A stretch of 18,233 nucleotides of DNA from Lysobacteraceae bacterium. Lineage in GTDB: Bacteria > Pseudomonadota > Gammaproteobacteria > Xanthomonadales > Xanthomonadaceae. The position numbers and the translations under genes were made by a program. A model generated the notes under the pieces. That model was given only the letters and a program-made list of their open reading frames with translations, made no database searches and was not told where the DNA came from. The stretch is from contig SEHC01000010.1 of the NCBI GenBank assembly GCA_004173415.1, forward strand, positions 1-18,233, read 5' to 3'. Of this stretch, positions 7,450 to 14,380 are shown piece by piece (the stretch's first letter is position 1; each line of letters starts with the position of its first letter).

Positions 7450-8031
7450 ATGAGCATCAAGAGTGACCGCTGGATCCGCCGCATGTCCGAGCAGCACGGC
7501 ATGATCGAACCGTACGAACCAGGACAGGTGAAATTCGCCAACAAGGACGGGGTCAACGGCGAGCGCATCGTCAGCTACGGCACTTCCAGCTACGGCTACG
7601 ACGTGCGCTGCTCGCGCGAATTCAAGATCTTCACCAACATCAACTCCACCATCGTCGACCCCAAGCATTTCGACAGCGGCAGCTTCGTCGACGTGGAAGC
7701 CGACTCGTGCGTGATCCCGCCCAACAGCTTCGCCTTGGCGCGCACGGTGGAATATTTCCGCATCCCGCGCAGCACCCTGGTCGTATGCCTGGGCAAGAGC
7801 ACCTACGCGCGCTGCGGGATCATCGTCAACGTGACCCCGCTGGAGCCGGAGTGGGAAGGCCACGTCACCCTGGAGTTCAGCAACACCACGCCACTGCCGG
7901 CGCGGATCTACGCCAACGAGGGCGTGGCCCAGATGCTGTTCTTCGAATCCGATGAAGTCTGCGAGACCAGCTACAGGGACCGCGGCGGCAAGTACCAGGG
8001 CCAGACCGGCGTGACCCTGCCGCGCACCTGA
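7450..8031 (+). CDS. dcd: dCTP deaminase
   Basis: This 193-residue trimeric dCTP deaminase converts dCTP to dUTP, the main precursor route to dUMP and dTMP in gammaproteobacteria. The family signature is complete: SSYGYDVRC near the N-terminus, DPKHFDSGSFVDVEAD, the phosphate-binding segment GKSTYARCG (with the Ser and Arg of the active site), and LEPEWEGHVTLEFSNTT, which supplies the catalytic Glu. The C-terminus GGKYQGQTGVTLPRT is the flexible lid that closes over substrate. Length matches the usual 188-193 residues. An AGGA precedes the ATG by about eight bases. It is downstream of mrp in the same direction, with its own candidate -10, and convergent with the next gene. Confidence 0.97.
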   Translation: MSIKSDRWIRRMSEQHGMIEPYEPGQVKFANKDGVNGERIVSYGTSSYGYDVRCSREFKIFTNINSTIVDPKHFDSGSFVDVEADSCVIPPNSFALARTVEYFRIPRSTLVVCLGKSTYARCGIIVNVTPLEPEWEGHVTLEFSNTTPLPARIYANEGVAQMLFFESDEVCETSYRDRGGKYQGQTGVTLPRT

Positions 8032-8033
8032 GC

Positions 8034-8055
8034 GGGACGGGCGAGGGGCGAGGGG
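8034..8055 (+). other. G-quadruplex-type motif just after the dcd stop
   Basis: Four G runs (8034-8036, 8039-8041, 8045-8048, 8052-8055) are separated by loops AC, CGA and CGA. This satisfies the canonical G3+N1-7 pattern on the coding strand, starting two bases after the dcd stop. Folding is inferred and the high GC content makes chance occurrence possible. Confidence 0.45.
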
Positions 8056-8082
8056 CGGTGGCGAGGCAATTCAGCACGTGCG

Positions 8083-8103
8083 CGGCAGGCCCGCGCCCTG
8101 CCG
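8083..8103. terminator. Hairpin between convergent dcd and the small secreted protein gene
   Basis: A perfect seven-bp inverted repeat (CGGCAGG at 8083-8089, CCTGCCG at 8097-8103) with a seven-base loop lies between two convergent genes. It has no T run on either side, so a role as a bidirectional terminator is only suggested by position. Confidence 0.35.
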
Positions 8104-8127
8104 TATCCATGGCCACCGGTCGCGGTA

Positions 8128-8418
8128 TCAGGGTTTCTGGTAGGTGACGAAGAAGCCCTGCAGGTCGCCGTTTTCGATATAGGGCTCCACGCTGACCACC
8201 TTGTAACCGCGGCTGGCGAAGGCCTGGTGGGCCTTGCTCAGGTTGTTGGCGGCGCCCTGGTTGCGGAATCCCCAGCTGGCGTCGATCCAGATGGTGACCG
8301 CGGCCATGCTCGCGGCGGCTGCCTCGGCTGCGGATTTCTCCGGTGATTTGCCGAATAGCGCCGCCTGCGCGGGCAATGCGGCCATCGCCATCAGTACCGC
8401 CAGTATCAATCGATGCAT
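8128..8418 (-). CDS. Small secreted protein of unknown function
   Basis: This is a 96-residue protein that I do not recognise as a named family. Residues 1-19 (MHRLILAVLMAMAALPAQA) form a clear Sec signal peptide with an AQA cleavage site. The mature part has a short Ala/Lys/Glu-rich helix (SPEKSAAEAAAASMAAV), then WIDASWGFRNQGAANNLSKA and a hydrophilic end, KVVSVEPYIENGDLQGFFVT. There are no cysteines or obvious catalytic motifs. The ATG at 8418 is fixed by a strong ribosome site (AAGGAG) about six bases upstream; the frame extends further up but without coding character. It lies about 100 bases after the HIT gene on the same strand, so it may end that transcript or be a separate unit. Confidence 0.72.
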   Translation of the reverse strand: MHRLILAVLMAMAALPAQAALFGKSPEKSAAEAAAASMAAVTIWIDASWGFRNQGAANNLSKAHQAFASRGYKVVSVEPYIENGDLQGFFVTYQKP

Positions 8419-8518
8419 GGGTGTCTCCTTGGTCGGATCAGGCGCCGTCGGCGGCGCGGCTGAACGGCCGGGTATTGTCCGGCCTGCGGGTGGGTGGCGG
8501 GTCCGCACGGTGGTCGCC

Positions 8519-8926
8519 TCATCCGAGCAGCGAACGCCACTGGGCTATCCGCGCCTGGAGCAGGTCCGGCGGATAACGCAGCGCACTGCCGCTACCCCAG
8601 ACCGGTCCCGGCCAGGCCGCGTCGGCGGCGTGGCGGCCGACCAGGTGTACGTGCAACTGGCGGACGATGTTGCCCAGTGCGCCGATGTTGAGCTTGTGGA
8701 TTCCGTCGAGGTCGCGCAGCAGCCGGCCGGCCTGGTTGACCTCGGCCAGCAGCAGGCGTTGCTGGGCGCCGTCCAGGTCGATCCATTCGCAGGCATCCGC
8801 CAGCCGTGGCACCAGCACCAGCCAGGGAAAGCGCTGGTCATCCATCATCCGCACCTGGGACAGCGGGCCCTCGGCGATGAACACGCTGTCCGCGCCCAGG
8901 CGCGGATCCAGTTCGAAGCCGCTCAC
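8519..8926 (-). CDS. HIT family nucleotide-binding protein
   Basis: This 135-residue histidine-triad protein is expected to hydrolyse or transfer from nucleoside phosphates such as Ap4A or AMP conjugates. The motif is QLHVHLVGR (Gln90, His92, His94), preceded by LNIGALGNIVR, as in proteobacterial HIT proteins in which Gln takes the place of the first His; the middle His is the nucleophile in the family. N-terminal landmarks are DSVFIAEGPLSQVRMMDD and FPWLVLVPR. The start is GTG at 8926, overlapping the stop of the dienelactone hydrolase gene as GTGA, so translation is probably coupled. A longer frame upstream overlaps the hydrolase and is spurious. Substrate is unknown. Confidence 0.9.
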   Translation of the reverse strand: MSGFELDPRLGADSVFIAEGPLSQVRMMDDQRFPWLVLVPRLADACEWIDLDGAQQRLLLAEVNQAGRLLRDLDGIHKLNIGALGNIVRQLHVHLVGRHAADAAWPGPVWGSGSALRYPPDLLQARIAQWRSLLG

Positions 8927-9582
8927 GCCAGGTTCCCGGCGAAGAAAGCGAGGCTGCGTTCGCGGGCCAGCCTGGCGCTGGCCGGCTCGAAGTCGGCGCG
9001 CATGTCGCAATTGAAGCCATGCCCGGCCGGGTAGGCATGCACCTGCATCTGGGGCAACAAGTCGCGATGCCGCTGCACCATCTCCGGCGGGATGGAGGCG
9101 TCGCGCTCGCCGAAATGGAACAGCACCGGGGCCTTCGGCGTTTCCTGCAGGAACGGCACGTTGCGCGCCCCGTAATAGCTCACCGAAGGCAGGCCGAGGC
9201 GCAGCGCGGCGAGCAGGGCGACGGTACCGCCCCAGCAATAGCCGACCGTGCCGACCTTGCCCGCCGCCTGCAGCACCTGCGCGGCGGCGGCGGTGATGCC
9301 CACTGCTTTTTCCAGTCCCAGTTCGCCGATCAGCGCGCGCCCCCGGGCCACGCCTGCCGCGTCGTAGCCAAGCTCGACCCCGCGTTCGGCCAGGTCGAAG
9401 TAGGCCGGCGCCAGGGTCGCGTATCCCTGCGCTGCATAGTCCTCGGCGACGCTGCGGATATGCGCGTTGACCCCGAAGATCTCCTGGATCACCACTATGG
9501 CGCCGCGTGGCTTGCCCTCGGCATCGACTTTCCAGCCAGCCACGGGCCCGTCGACGGTGGCGATTTCGATCCAGTGTCCCAT
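8923..9582 (-). CDS. Dienelactone hydrolase family protein
   Basis: This 219-residue alpha/beta hydrolase is of the dienelactone hydrolase family. The Cys-Asp-His triad is visible: Cys116 in GYCWGG, Asp161 in GERDASIP and His188 in PAGHGF. Glu34 in the early QEIFG motif corresponds to the glutamate that controls the nucleophile in classical DLH. DLH proper acts on dienelactones in chlorocatechol breakdown, but no catechol genes are nearby and most homologues are of unknown substrate, so it should be read as a general esterase/lactonase. There is no signal peptide, so it is cytoplasmic. A GAGGG lies about eight bases before the ATG. It follows greB after 53 bases on the same strand and overlaps the HIT gene. 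Confidence 0.93.
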   Translation of the reverse strand: MGHWIEIATVDGPVAGWKVDAEGKPRGAIVVIQEIFGVNAHIRSVAEDYAAQGYATLAPAYFDLAERGVELGYDAAGVARGRALIGELGLEKAVGITAAAAQVLQAAGKVGTVGYCWGGTVALLAALRLGLPSVSYYGARNVPFLQETPKAPVLFHFGERDASIPPEMVQRHRDLLPQMQVHAYPAGHGFNCDMRADFEPASARLARERSLAFFAGNLA

Positions 9583-9635
9583 CTGCGTTCCCTCAGGCGG
9601 CGAGCGCGGCGCGAAGCGCGACGGAGCCGACGGTA

Positions 9636-10139
9636 TCAGCCTTCATAGAACACCCCGATGATGGCGAAGCTGGCGATGCCGGTCGGCAGGGACGCTTCGA
9701 ACTCGTCGTCCACCCGCTTCTTCAGCATCGCCCGGGCCAGCGGTGAATCGATGCTGATGTAGCCGCGCGAGGCATCGGTTTCGTCGGGGCCGACGATCCG
9801 GTAGCGAGACATCGCGCCGTTGCCGACGTTCTCGAGTTCGATGGTGGCGCCGAAGAACACCGCCTGTGGATCGGCTGGGGCGGTGTCGACGACCCGCAAC
9901 TCCTCCAGCCGCTTGCTCAGGTAGCGGACCCGCCTGTCGATCTCGCCGAGCTGCTTCTTGCGGTAGTGGTACTCGGCGTTCTCGGAACGGTCGCCTTCGG
10001 CGGCCGCGGCGGTCAATGCCTTGACCACTTCGGGCCGGCGCACGCGCCAGAGGTCGTCCAGCTCGGCCTTCAGCCGCTCATGCCCTTCCCGGGTGATCAG
10101 GGCCGTGCTTTTTTCCCCCGGTGGGCGCCAGCGGCTCAC
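9636..10139 (-). CDS. greB: Transcription elongation factor GreB
   Basis: This 167-residue factor binds the secondary channel of RNA polymerase and stimulates cleavage of backtracked RNA. The N-terminal coiled coil has the acidic tip EGDRSENAEY (residues 48-57, with Asp50 and Glu53 as the catalytic pair). The following KKQLGEIDRRVRYLSKRLEEL and VFFGATIELEN are diagnostic of GreB rather than GreA. The C-terminal FKBP-like domain contains RYIVGPDETDASRGYISIDS-type sequence. The start is GTG at 10139, which overlaps the stop of the upstream lipoprotein gene as GTGA. GTG plus the first 15 residues (VSRWRPPGEKSTALI) gives a slightly longer N-terminus than E. coli GreB. Expression is likely coupled to the lipoprotein. 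Confidence 0.95.
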   Translation of the reverse strand: MSRWRPPGEKSTALITREGHERLKAELDDLWRVRRPEVVKALTAAAAEGDRSENAEYHYRKKQLGEIDRRVRYLSKRLEELRVVDTAPADPQAVFFGATIELENVGNGAMSRYRIVGPDETDASRGYISIDSPLARAMLKKRVDDEFEASLPTGIASFAIIGVFYEG

Positions 10140-10588
10140 TTGCCGGCGGCGATGCGGCGGAACACGTGCTTGCCGTCGTCCATGCTCAGTTCGTCGTTGG
10201 AGACGACGACCAGGCGCACGTCCTCGGCCGACTTGCTGTTGGGGTCGAGCAGCAGGCCCTTGTCGGTCGCGCTCCAGCTGCCATCGCTGGAAATCACGTT
10301 GCCGGCGGCGGCCAGGGTCTGCACGTAGGCACCGTCGGCGCGCAGTTCCAGCACCGACTCGCCGTCGCCGAAGCGGCCGGCGATCGCCTTGCTGTCGACC
10401 ACGGCCGGACCGGTCCCACTGGCCGCGGTGTTGTCGACCACCGCCGTGGCATCGACGGGGTTGGCGGGACTGGCGGCCGCTTGCGGCGGCGCAGCTGCAG
10501 GCTCGGGCGTGGCGACGGGAGTCGCGGGTTTGCAGGCGCTTGCCAGGACAAGGACGAGGGCGAGCAGGATCGGTGTGCGCTGGGTCAT
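10136..10588 (-). CDS. Small putative lipoprotein, upstream of and coupled to greB
   Basis: This is a 150-residue protein of unknown function. Residues 1-19 form a lipoprotein signal with lipobox ASAC (Cys19); Lys at +2 is compatible with outer-membrane sorting. An Ala/Pro-rich low-complexity segment follows (about residues 20-50), then a compact C-terminal part with FGDGESVLELRADGAYVQ, SSDGSWSATDKGLLLD and RLVVVSNDEL. That strand-rich pattern resembles small META- or lipocalin-like beta-barrel domains, but I cannot assign a family. The ATG at 10588 is chosen because it starts the signal peptide; its ribosome site is poor. The long open frame upstream has no coding character. The stop overlaps the greB GTG. 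Confidence 0.75.
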   Translation of the reverse strand: MTQRTPILLALVLVLASACKPATPVATPEPAAAPPQAAASPANPVDATAVVDNTAASGTGPAVVDSKAIAGRFGDGESVLELRADGAYVQTLAAAGNVISSDGSWSATDKGLLLDPNSKSAEDVRLVVVSNDELSMDDGKHVFRRIAAGK

Positions 10589-10706
10589 GTTGGTTTTTTT
10601 CCGTGGTGTCGAGGCGAGGCTTGGTGTTTTTCCGAAGCGCTTGGGCACATGCGGCCAATCGAATCCGTCGGCGGCCATGCAGTCGCCACCATCAGGTGCG
10701 GCCCGG

Positions 10707-10739
10707 CCGAGTCGTCGCTTCGACGGAAGCCGAACTCGG
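10707..10739 (-). terminator. Stem-loop after the HerA-like gene
   Basis: An interrupted hairpin, outer arms CCGAGT/ACTCGG (six bp) and inner arms GCTTC/GAAGC (five bp) around a four-base loop, lies 25 bases beyond the DUF853 stop. No T run follows, so it may be a 3' stabilising structure or a weak terminator. The 10589-10763 gap otherwise holds only the leader of the lipoprotein gene. Confidence 0.35.
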
Positions 10740-10763
10740 TCGGTTGGCCGCCTTCCCGATCGA

Positions 10764-12257
10764 TCAACGCTTGCCGCCGAAGATGCCGCCAAGCAGGCCA
10801 CGCAGGATCTGCCTTCCGACCTGGTTGCCGACGGTGCGCGCGGTCTGCTTGGCCATGGTCTCGACCATGCCCTGGCGACGCTTGGTGCCGAACACCGCAT
10901 CCTTGATCGATTGACCGAAGCCGCCGGCTTCGGCGTCGTCCTTGGCCGGGGGCGCGTCGGCGGCCTTGGCCGCCGCTTCGGCACGGCCGGCCAGCATCTC
11001 GGCCGCCGACTCGCGGTCGATGGGCTTGTCGTACTTCATCCCGACCGGGCTGCCGGCGCGCACCTGACTGCGTTCGGCCTCGCTGATCGACCCCATGCGG
11101 CATCGCGGCGGCGCGATCAGGGTCTGCTGCACCGGCATGGGCACGCCCTTGTCCTGCAGGGTCGAGACCAGTGCCTCGCCGGTGCCGAGCCGTGAGATCG
11201 CCTCGGCCACGTCGAGCTTGGGGTTCGGGACGAAGGTCTCGGCCGCGACGCGCACGGCCTTCTGGTCGCGCGGCGTGAACGCACGCAGCGCGTGCTGCAC
11301 CCGGTTGCCCAGCTGGCCGAGGATGTTGTCGGGCACGTCGTCGGGGAACTGCGAGCAGAAGTACACGCCCACGCCCTTGGAACGGATCAGGCGCACCACC
11401 TGTTCCACGCGCTGGACCAGGGCGGGCGGGGAATCGTCGAACAGCAGGTGCGCTTCGTCGAACACGAACACCAGCTTCGGCTTGTCCAGGTCGCCCACTT
11501 CCGGCAACTGCTCGAACAGCTCCGACAGCAGCCACAGCAGGAAGCTCGAATACAGGCGCGGGTTGAGGATCAGCTGGTCGGCGGCGAGGATCCCGATCAC
11601 CCCGCGGCCGTCCGTGCCGGTGCGCATCAGGTCGGCAAGTTCCAGCGCCGGCTCGCCGAAGAAGCCTTCGCCGCCGTTCTGGGCCAGGCGCAGCAGGGCG
11701 CGCTGGATCGCGCCGACCGAGGCGGTGCTGACCAGGCCGTATTCGGTGGCGATGTCCTTGCGTTCGTTGGCCACCAGCGCCAGCAGGGCGCGCAGGTCGT
11801 CCAGGTCGAGCAACAGCAGGCCGCGGTCGTCGGCCAGCTTGAAGACGATGTCCAGCACGCCGCTCTGGGTGTCGTTCAATTCGAGTATGCGGGCCAGCAG
11901 GATCGAACCCATCTCGCTGACCGTGGTCCTCACCGGATGGCCCTTGGCCCCATAGATGTCCCAGAAGATCACCGGGCTGGCGCCGGCCGCGTAGTCGGCC
12001 ACGCCGATCTGCCGGGCGCGCTGCAGGATCTTCTCGCTGCCGTCGCCTGGCACGGCCAGGCCGGACACGTCCCCCTTCACGTCGGCCATGAACACCGGCA
12101 CGCCCATGCGCGAGAAGCCCTCGGCCAGGGTCATCAGGGTCACGGTCTTGCCGGTGCCGGTGGCCCCGGCTACCAGGCCGTGGCGATTGCCGAACCTGGG
12201 CAAAAGTGTGACCGCCACATCGTCGGTGAGGCCCTTGCCCAGCAGGATGGGATCCAT
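10764..12257 (-). CDS. HerA-like P-loop ATPase, DUF853 family (YjgR type)
   Basis: This 497-residue ATPase of the DUF853/YjgR family is related to HerA and FtsK-type motors. Walker A is GATGTGKT (residues 31-38), within LVAGATGTGKTVTLMTLAEG, and is followed by FMADVKGDVSGL. Walker B is KLVFVFDEAHLLFDD. Further family signatures are FFGEPALELADLMRT, LLWLLSELFEQLPEVGD and the segment FCSQFPDDVPDNILGQLGNR. It ends with the glycine-rich, basic tail GLLGGIFGGKR. Length matches E. coli YjgR (500). Its cellular role is unknown; a DNA-related motor function is inferred from family only. The ATG at 12257 has AAGGA about six bases upstream. No nuclease such as NurA lies beside it, so this is not a HerA-NurA module. 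Confidence 0.92.
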   Translation of the reverse strand: MDPILLGKGLTDDVAVTLLPRFGNRHGLVAGATGTGKTVTLMTLAEGFSRMGVPVFMADVKGDVSGLAVPGDGSEKILQRARQIGVADYAAGASPVIFWDIYGAKGHPVRTTVSEMGSILLARILELNDTQSGVLDIVFKLADDRGLLLLDLDDLRALLALVANERKDIATEYGLVSTASVGAIQRALLRLAQNGGEGFFGEPALELADLMRTGTDGRGVIGILAADQLILNPRLYSSFLLWLLSELFEQLPEVGDLDKPKLVFVFDEAHLLFDDSPPALVQRVEQVVRLIRSKGVGVYFCSQFPDDVPDNILGQLGNRVQHALRAFTPRDQKAVRVAAETFVPNPKLDVAEAISRLGTGEALVSTLQDKGVPMPVQQTLIAPPRCRMGSISEAERSQVRAGSPVGMKYDKPIDRESAAEMLAGRAEAAAKAADAPPAKDDAEAGGFGQSIKDAVFGTKRRQGMVETMAKQTARTVGNQVGRQILRGLLGGIFGGKR

Positions 12258-12391
12258 GTCGTTCCTTGCGTGAGGTCGAAGCCGGGATTCTAGCGGCTGA
12301 AACTGTCGCGCAGGGCAATGACGGCCGTTGTCAACCTTGCCCCGTGCGGCGAAGGGGGGCTAACCTGCTTTTTTCGCAATAGTCCCCGCTG

Positions 12392-13954
12392 ATGCCTTTT
12401 TCGCTTTCCCTGCCGCGCGGCTGGCCGCTGCTGGCCGTGCTGCCACTGATCTTCCTTGCTCCTTCCGCCCAGGCCCAGCGCGTCTCCGCGCGCGACCGCG
12501 AGGCCGTCGAAGTCCTCGACCAGCGCATGGTCGCCGCCGAGAAGCGCTACCGCGACGCGCTGGTGCTCGGCGCCAACAGCGATCCTCGTGGCACCACCGA
12601 AGGCGACGCGGCGCTGGAGGACATGGAAGACGTGATGACCGCCTGCCTGAAGCAGCGCGGGTGCCCGGTGCACACGATGCTGGCCGCTTACAAGCGGCTG
12701 CTCAAGCAGAACGTGGACGCCGAGTCTTCCGCATCCGACACCGAGGGCGACGTGGACCTGCTGGACGACGGCAGCGACCACGCCGAGGCGGTCGCCCTGC
12801 CGGAAGCGGCCCGTGCCGCCAGGCTGCTCAACGACCAGCGCCATGCCTTCGACCGGATGGTGCAGTACAACCCGGCGGTGCAGGCCGGCATCCGCCGCTG
12901 GCTGACCGACATGCGCGTGTCATTGATCACCAGCTATGAGAACTACCAGTACGTGCGGCCGGCGATGTGGCCGGCATGGCAGGGTCATGGCCTGCCCGAG
13001 GCGCTGCTGTTCGGGATCATGGCCAAGGAATCGAACGGCCGCGTGCACGCCAGTTCGCGCGCCGGCGCGGCCGGGCTGATGCAGTTCATGCCGGCCACCG
13101 GACGGCGCTTCGGCCTGGGGCCGGACGGCACCGGCTTCGATACGCGCTTCGATCCCACCGCGGTGGGCATGGCCAGCGCGGAGTACCTGGACGAGCGCAT
13201 GCGCGCGCTGAACAAGAGCATCGAGTATTCGCTGGCCGCCTACAACGGCGGCGAAGGCCGCGCCCAGCGCGTGTACAGCCAGTTCGGCGGCCGCGGCTTC
13301 TGGGACGAAGCGGTCTACAACCAGTTCCCGGGCGAGACCAAGGACTACGTGCCGATGGTGATCGCCGCGGCCTGGCTGTTCCTGCATCCGAAGCAGTACG
13401 GCCTGGAGTTCCCCAGGGTCGACGCGCAACCGGCCAACTTCGTGCTGGCCAAGCCGGCCTCGATCTATGAGCTGACCATCTGCCTGGGCAATGGCGGGAC
13501 CCGCGACGGCTACATGCGCGCGCTGCGCAACCTCAATCCGCGCTATGAAGCCGATGCCTGGATCCCGGCCGGCACGCCGATGAAGGGCACCGCTCGGATC
13601 GCCAGCCTGTACGCGCGCAACTGCGTCAGCGGCCCGCGCGCCGACCTGGCCCGTACCCTGATCGCGGCCGAGGTCGGCGCGGCCATCGTGCGCAGCACCG
13701 GGACCGTGGACGTGGGCGAGCTGACCCCCGTCGAAGGCGTGCCGACCACGGTGGCGACCGGCCAGCCGCAGCCGGCCAAGCCCAAGCTGGCGCAGGTGCG
13801 CGAGTACCGGGTGGCGCGCGGCGACAACCTGGGCAGGATCGCGCGCAAGTTCGATTGCGAGCTGAAGGCGCTGGCGCAGGCGAACGGATTGAAGGCCCCG
13901 GATTACAGCGTGCGGCCGGGCCAGGAGCTGAAGTTGCAGGGTTGCAGGAAATAA
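12392..13954 (+). CDS. mltD: Membrane-bound lytic murein transglycosylase D-like protein with LysM
   Basis: This 520-residue exported enzyme should cleave the MurNAc-GlcNAc bond of peptidoglycan with formation of 1,6-anhydro-MurNAc. A Sec signal peptide spans residues 1-28 (ending SAQA); there is no lipobox, unlike E. coli MltD. Residues 30-150 are helical and acidic with no known domain. The SLT domain starts near residue 190, with catalytic Glu213 in AKESNG, then SRAGAAGLMQFMPATGRRFG and the SLAAYNGGEGR motif. One LysM domain sits at about 468-516 (YRVARGDNLGRIARKF to VRPGQELKL). E. coli MltD has two. Start ATG 12392 fits the signal peptide, though the ribosome site is weak. It is transcribed alone, divergent from the HerA-like gene. 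Confidence 0.93.
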   Translation: MPFSLSLPRGWPLLAVLPLIFLAPSAQAQRVSARDREAVEVLDQRMVAAEKRYRDALVLGANSDPRGTTEGDAALEDMEDVMTACLKQRGCPVHTMLAAYKRLLKQNVDAESSASDTEGDVDLLDDGSDHAEAVALPEAARAARLLNDQRHAFDRMVQYNPAVQAGIRRWLTDMRVSLITSYENYQYVRPAMWPAWQGHGLPEALLFGIMAKESNGRVHASSRAGAAGLMQFMPATGRRFGLGPDGTGFDTRFDPTAVGMASAEYLDERMRALNKSIEYSLAAYNGGEGRAQRVYSQFGGRGFWDEAVYNQFPGETKDYVPMVIAAAWLFLHPKQYGLEFPRVDAQPANFVLAKPASIYELTICLGNGGTRDGYMRALRNLNPRYEADAWIPAGTPMKGTARIASLYARNCVSGPRADLARTLIAAEVGAAIVRSTGTVDVGELTPVEGVPTTVATGQPQPAKPKLAQVREYRVARGDNLGRIARKFDCELKALAQANGLKAPDYSVRPGQELKLQGCRK

Positions 13955-13988
13955 GGGCTGCCGCGCAATCCACAGCGGGAGCCAGCCC
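13955..13988 (+). terminator. Stem-loop directly after mltD
   Basis: GGGCTG (13955-13960) pairs with CAGCCC (13983-13988), and inner CCGC pairs with GCGG, leaving a four-base bulge. It starts at the first base after the mltD stop but has no T run, so it is a candidate 3' structure rather than a proven terminator. Confidence 0.35.
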
Positions 13989-14039
13989 AGGGCGGGCAAT
14001 TTCTCTCCATGACCGTGGCCGATGTGCCGGGTCTGCATG

Positions 14040-14116
14040 CGCGTAGGGGCGACGCAAGTCGCGAAGCACCCGCCAATCGTCCTGAGGCTGGTTGGCTTGG
14101 CTGCCGCGCCTACGCG
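14040..14116. repeat. GTAG-headed inverted repeat pair (REP/SMAG-like)
   Basis: CGCGTAGG at 14040-14047 faces its exact reverse complement CCTACGCG at 14109-14116, enclosing 61 bases. Directly inside the left arm is a five-bp palindrome (GCGAC, loop GCAA, GTCGC, at 14049-14062). A GTAG head followed by a short palindrome is the layout of the REP elements described in Stenotrophomonas (SMAG), and an inverted pair is the REPIN arrangement. Family membership is inferred from layout alone. Confidence 0.5.
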
Positions 14117-14133
14117 GGCGGTCCCTTCACGGA

Positions 14134-14380
14134 TCAGCGTAGCCGTGGCAGCGCCTGGCCCAGCCAAGCCGAGTGGAGTTGAAAGCGCCACTACACGCCG
14201 GCGCGTCGCCACGCGCCCGGATCCTGCCGCCTGGTCTGTATTACCGCAGCCGCGCCAGCGCCTGCCCCAGCCGCGCCGAGTGGAGTTGAAAGCGCCGGTA
14301 TACGCCGGCGCGTCGCCACGCGCCGGAATCCTGCCGCCTGGTCTGCATTAGCGCAGCCGTGCCAGCGCCTGGCCCAGCCT
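14134..14380. repeat. 107-bp tandem repeat that includes the 3' end of psd
   Basis: Two full units (14134-14240 and 14241-14347) and a third partial unit (14348-14380) align without gaps at a period of 107 bases. The two full units differ at about 14 positions by eye, roughly 87 percent identity. The first 33 bases of each unit correspond to the last codons and stop of psd on the minus strand (RLGQALARLR then stop); the remainder is the downstream flank. A 22-base stretch from 14168 recurs exactly at 14275. Unit two contains a perfect nine-bp hairpin (CCGGCGCGT, loop CGCC, ACGCGCCGG, 14305-14326); unit one keeps seven of those pairs. Together with the inverted repeat before it, this fills the gene-free interval between mltD and psd. 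Confidence 0.9.

Noticed and set aside
8650..8660. Gln in place of the first His of the HIT motif taken as an inactivating change
   Set aside because: QLHVH is common in proteobacterial HIT proteins, and the catalytic middle His is intact.
10764..12257. HerA-like ATPase as part of a defence or HerA-NurA system
   Set aside because: No nuclease, SIR2, DUF4297 or other defence partner is adjacent, and the protein fits the housekeeping YjgR/DUF853 family.
10585..12318. A 577-codon minus-strand frame overlapping the HerA-like gene
   Set aside because: Same strand but another frame than the intact DUF853 ATPase; the composition is Arg/Pro/Gly-rich and no domain is visible.
12320..12380. GC hairpin followed by a T run before mltD as a terminator
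   Set aside because: The CCCC/GGGG pairing is separated from the T run by about ten bases, and the upstream gene runs the other way, so there is no transcript for it to end.
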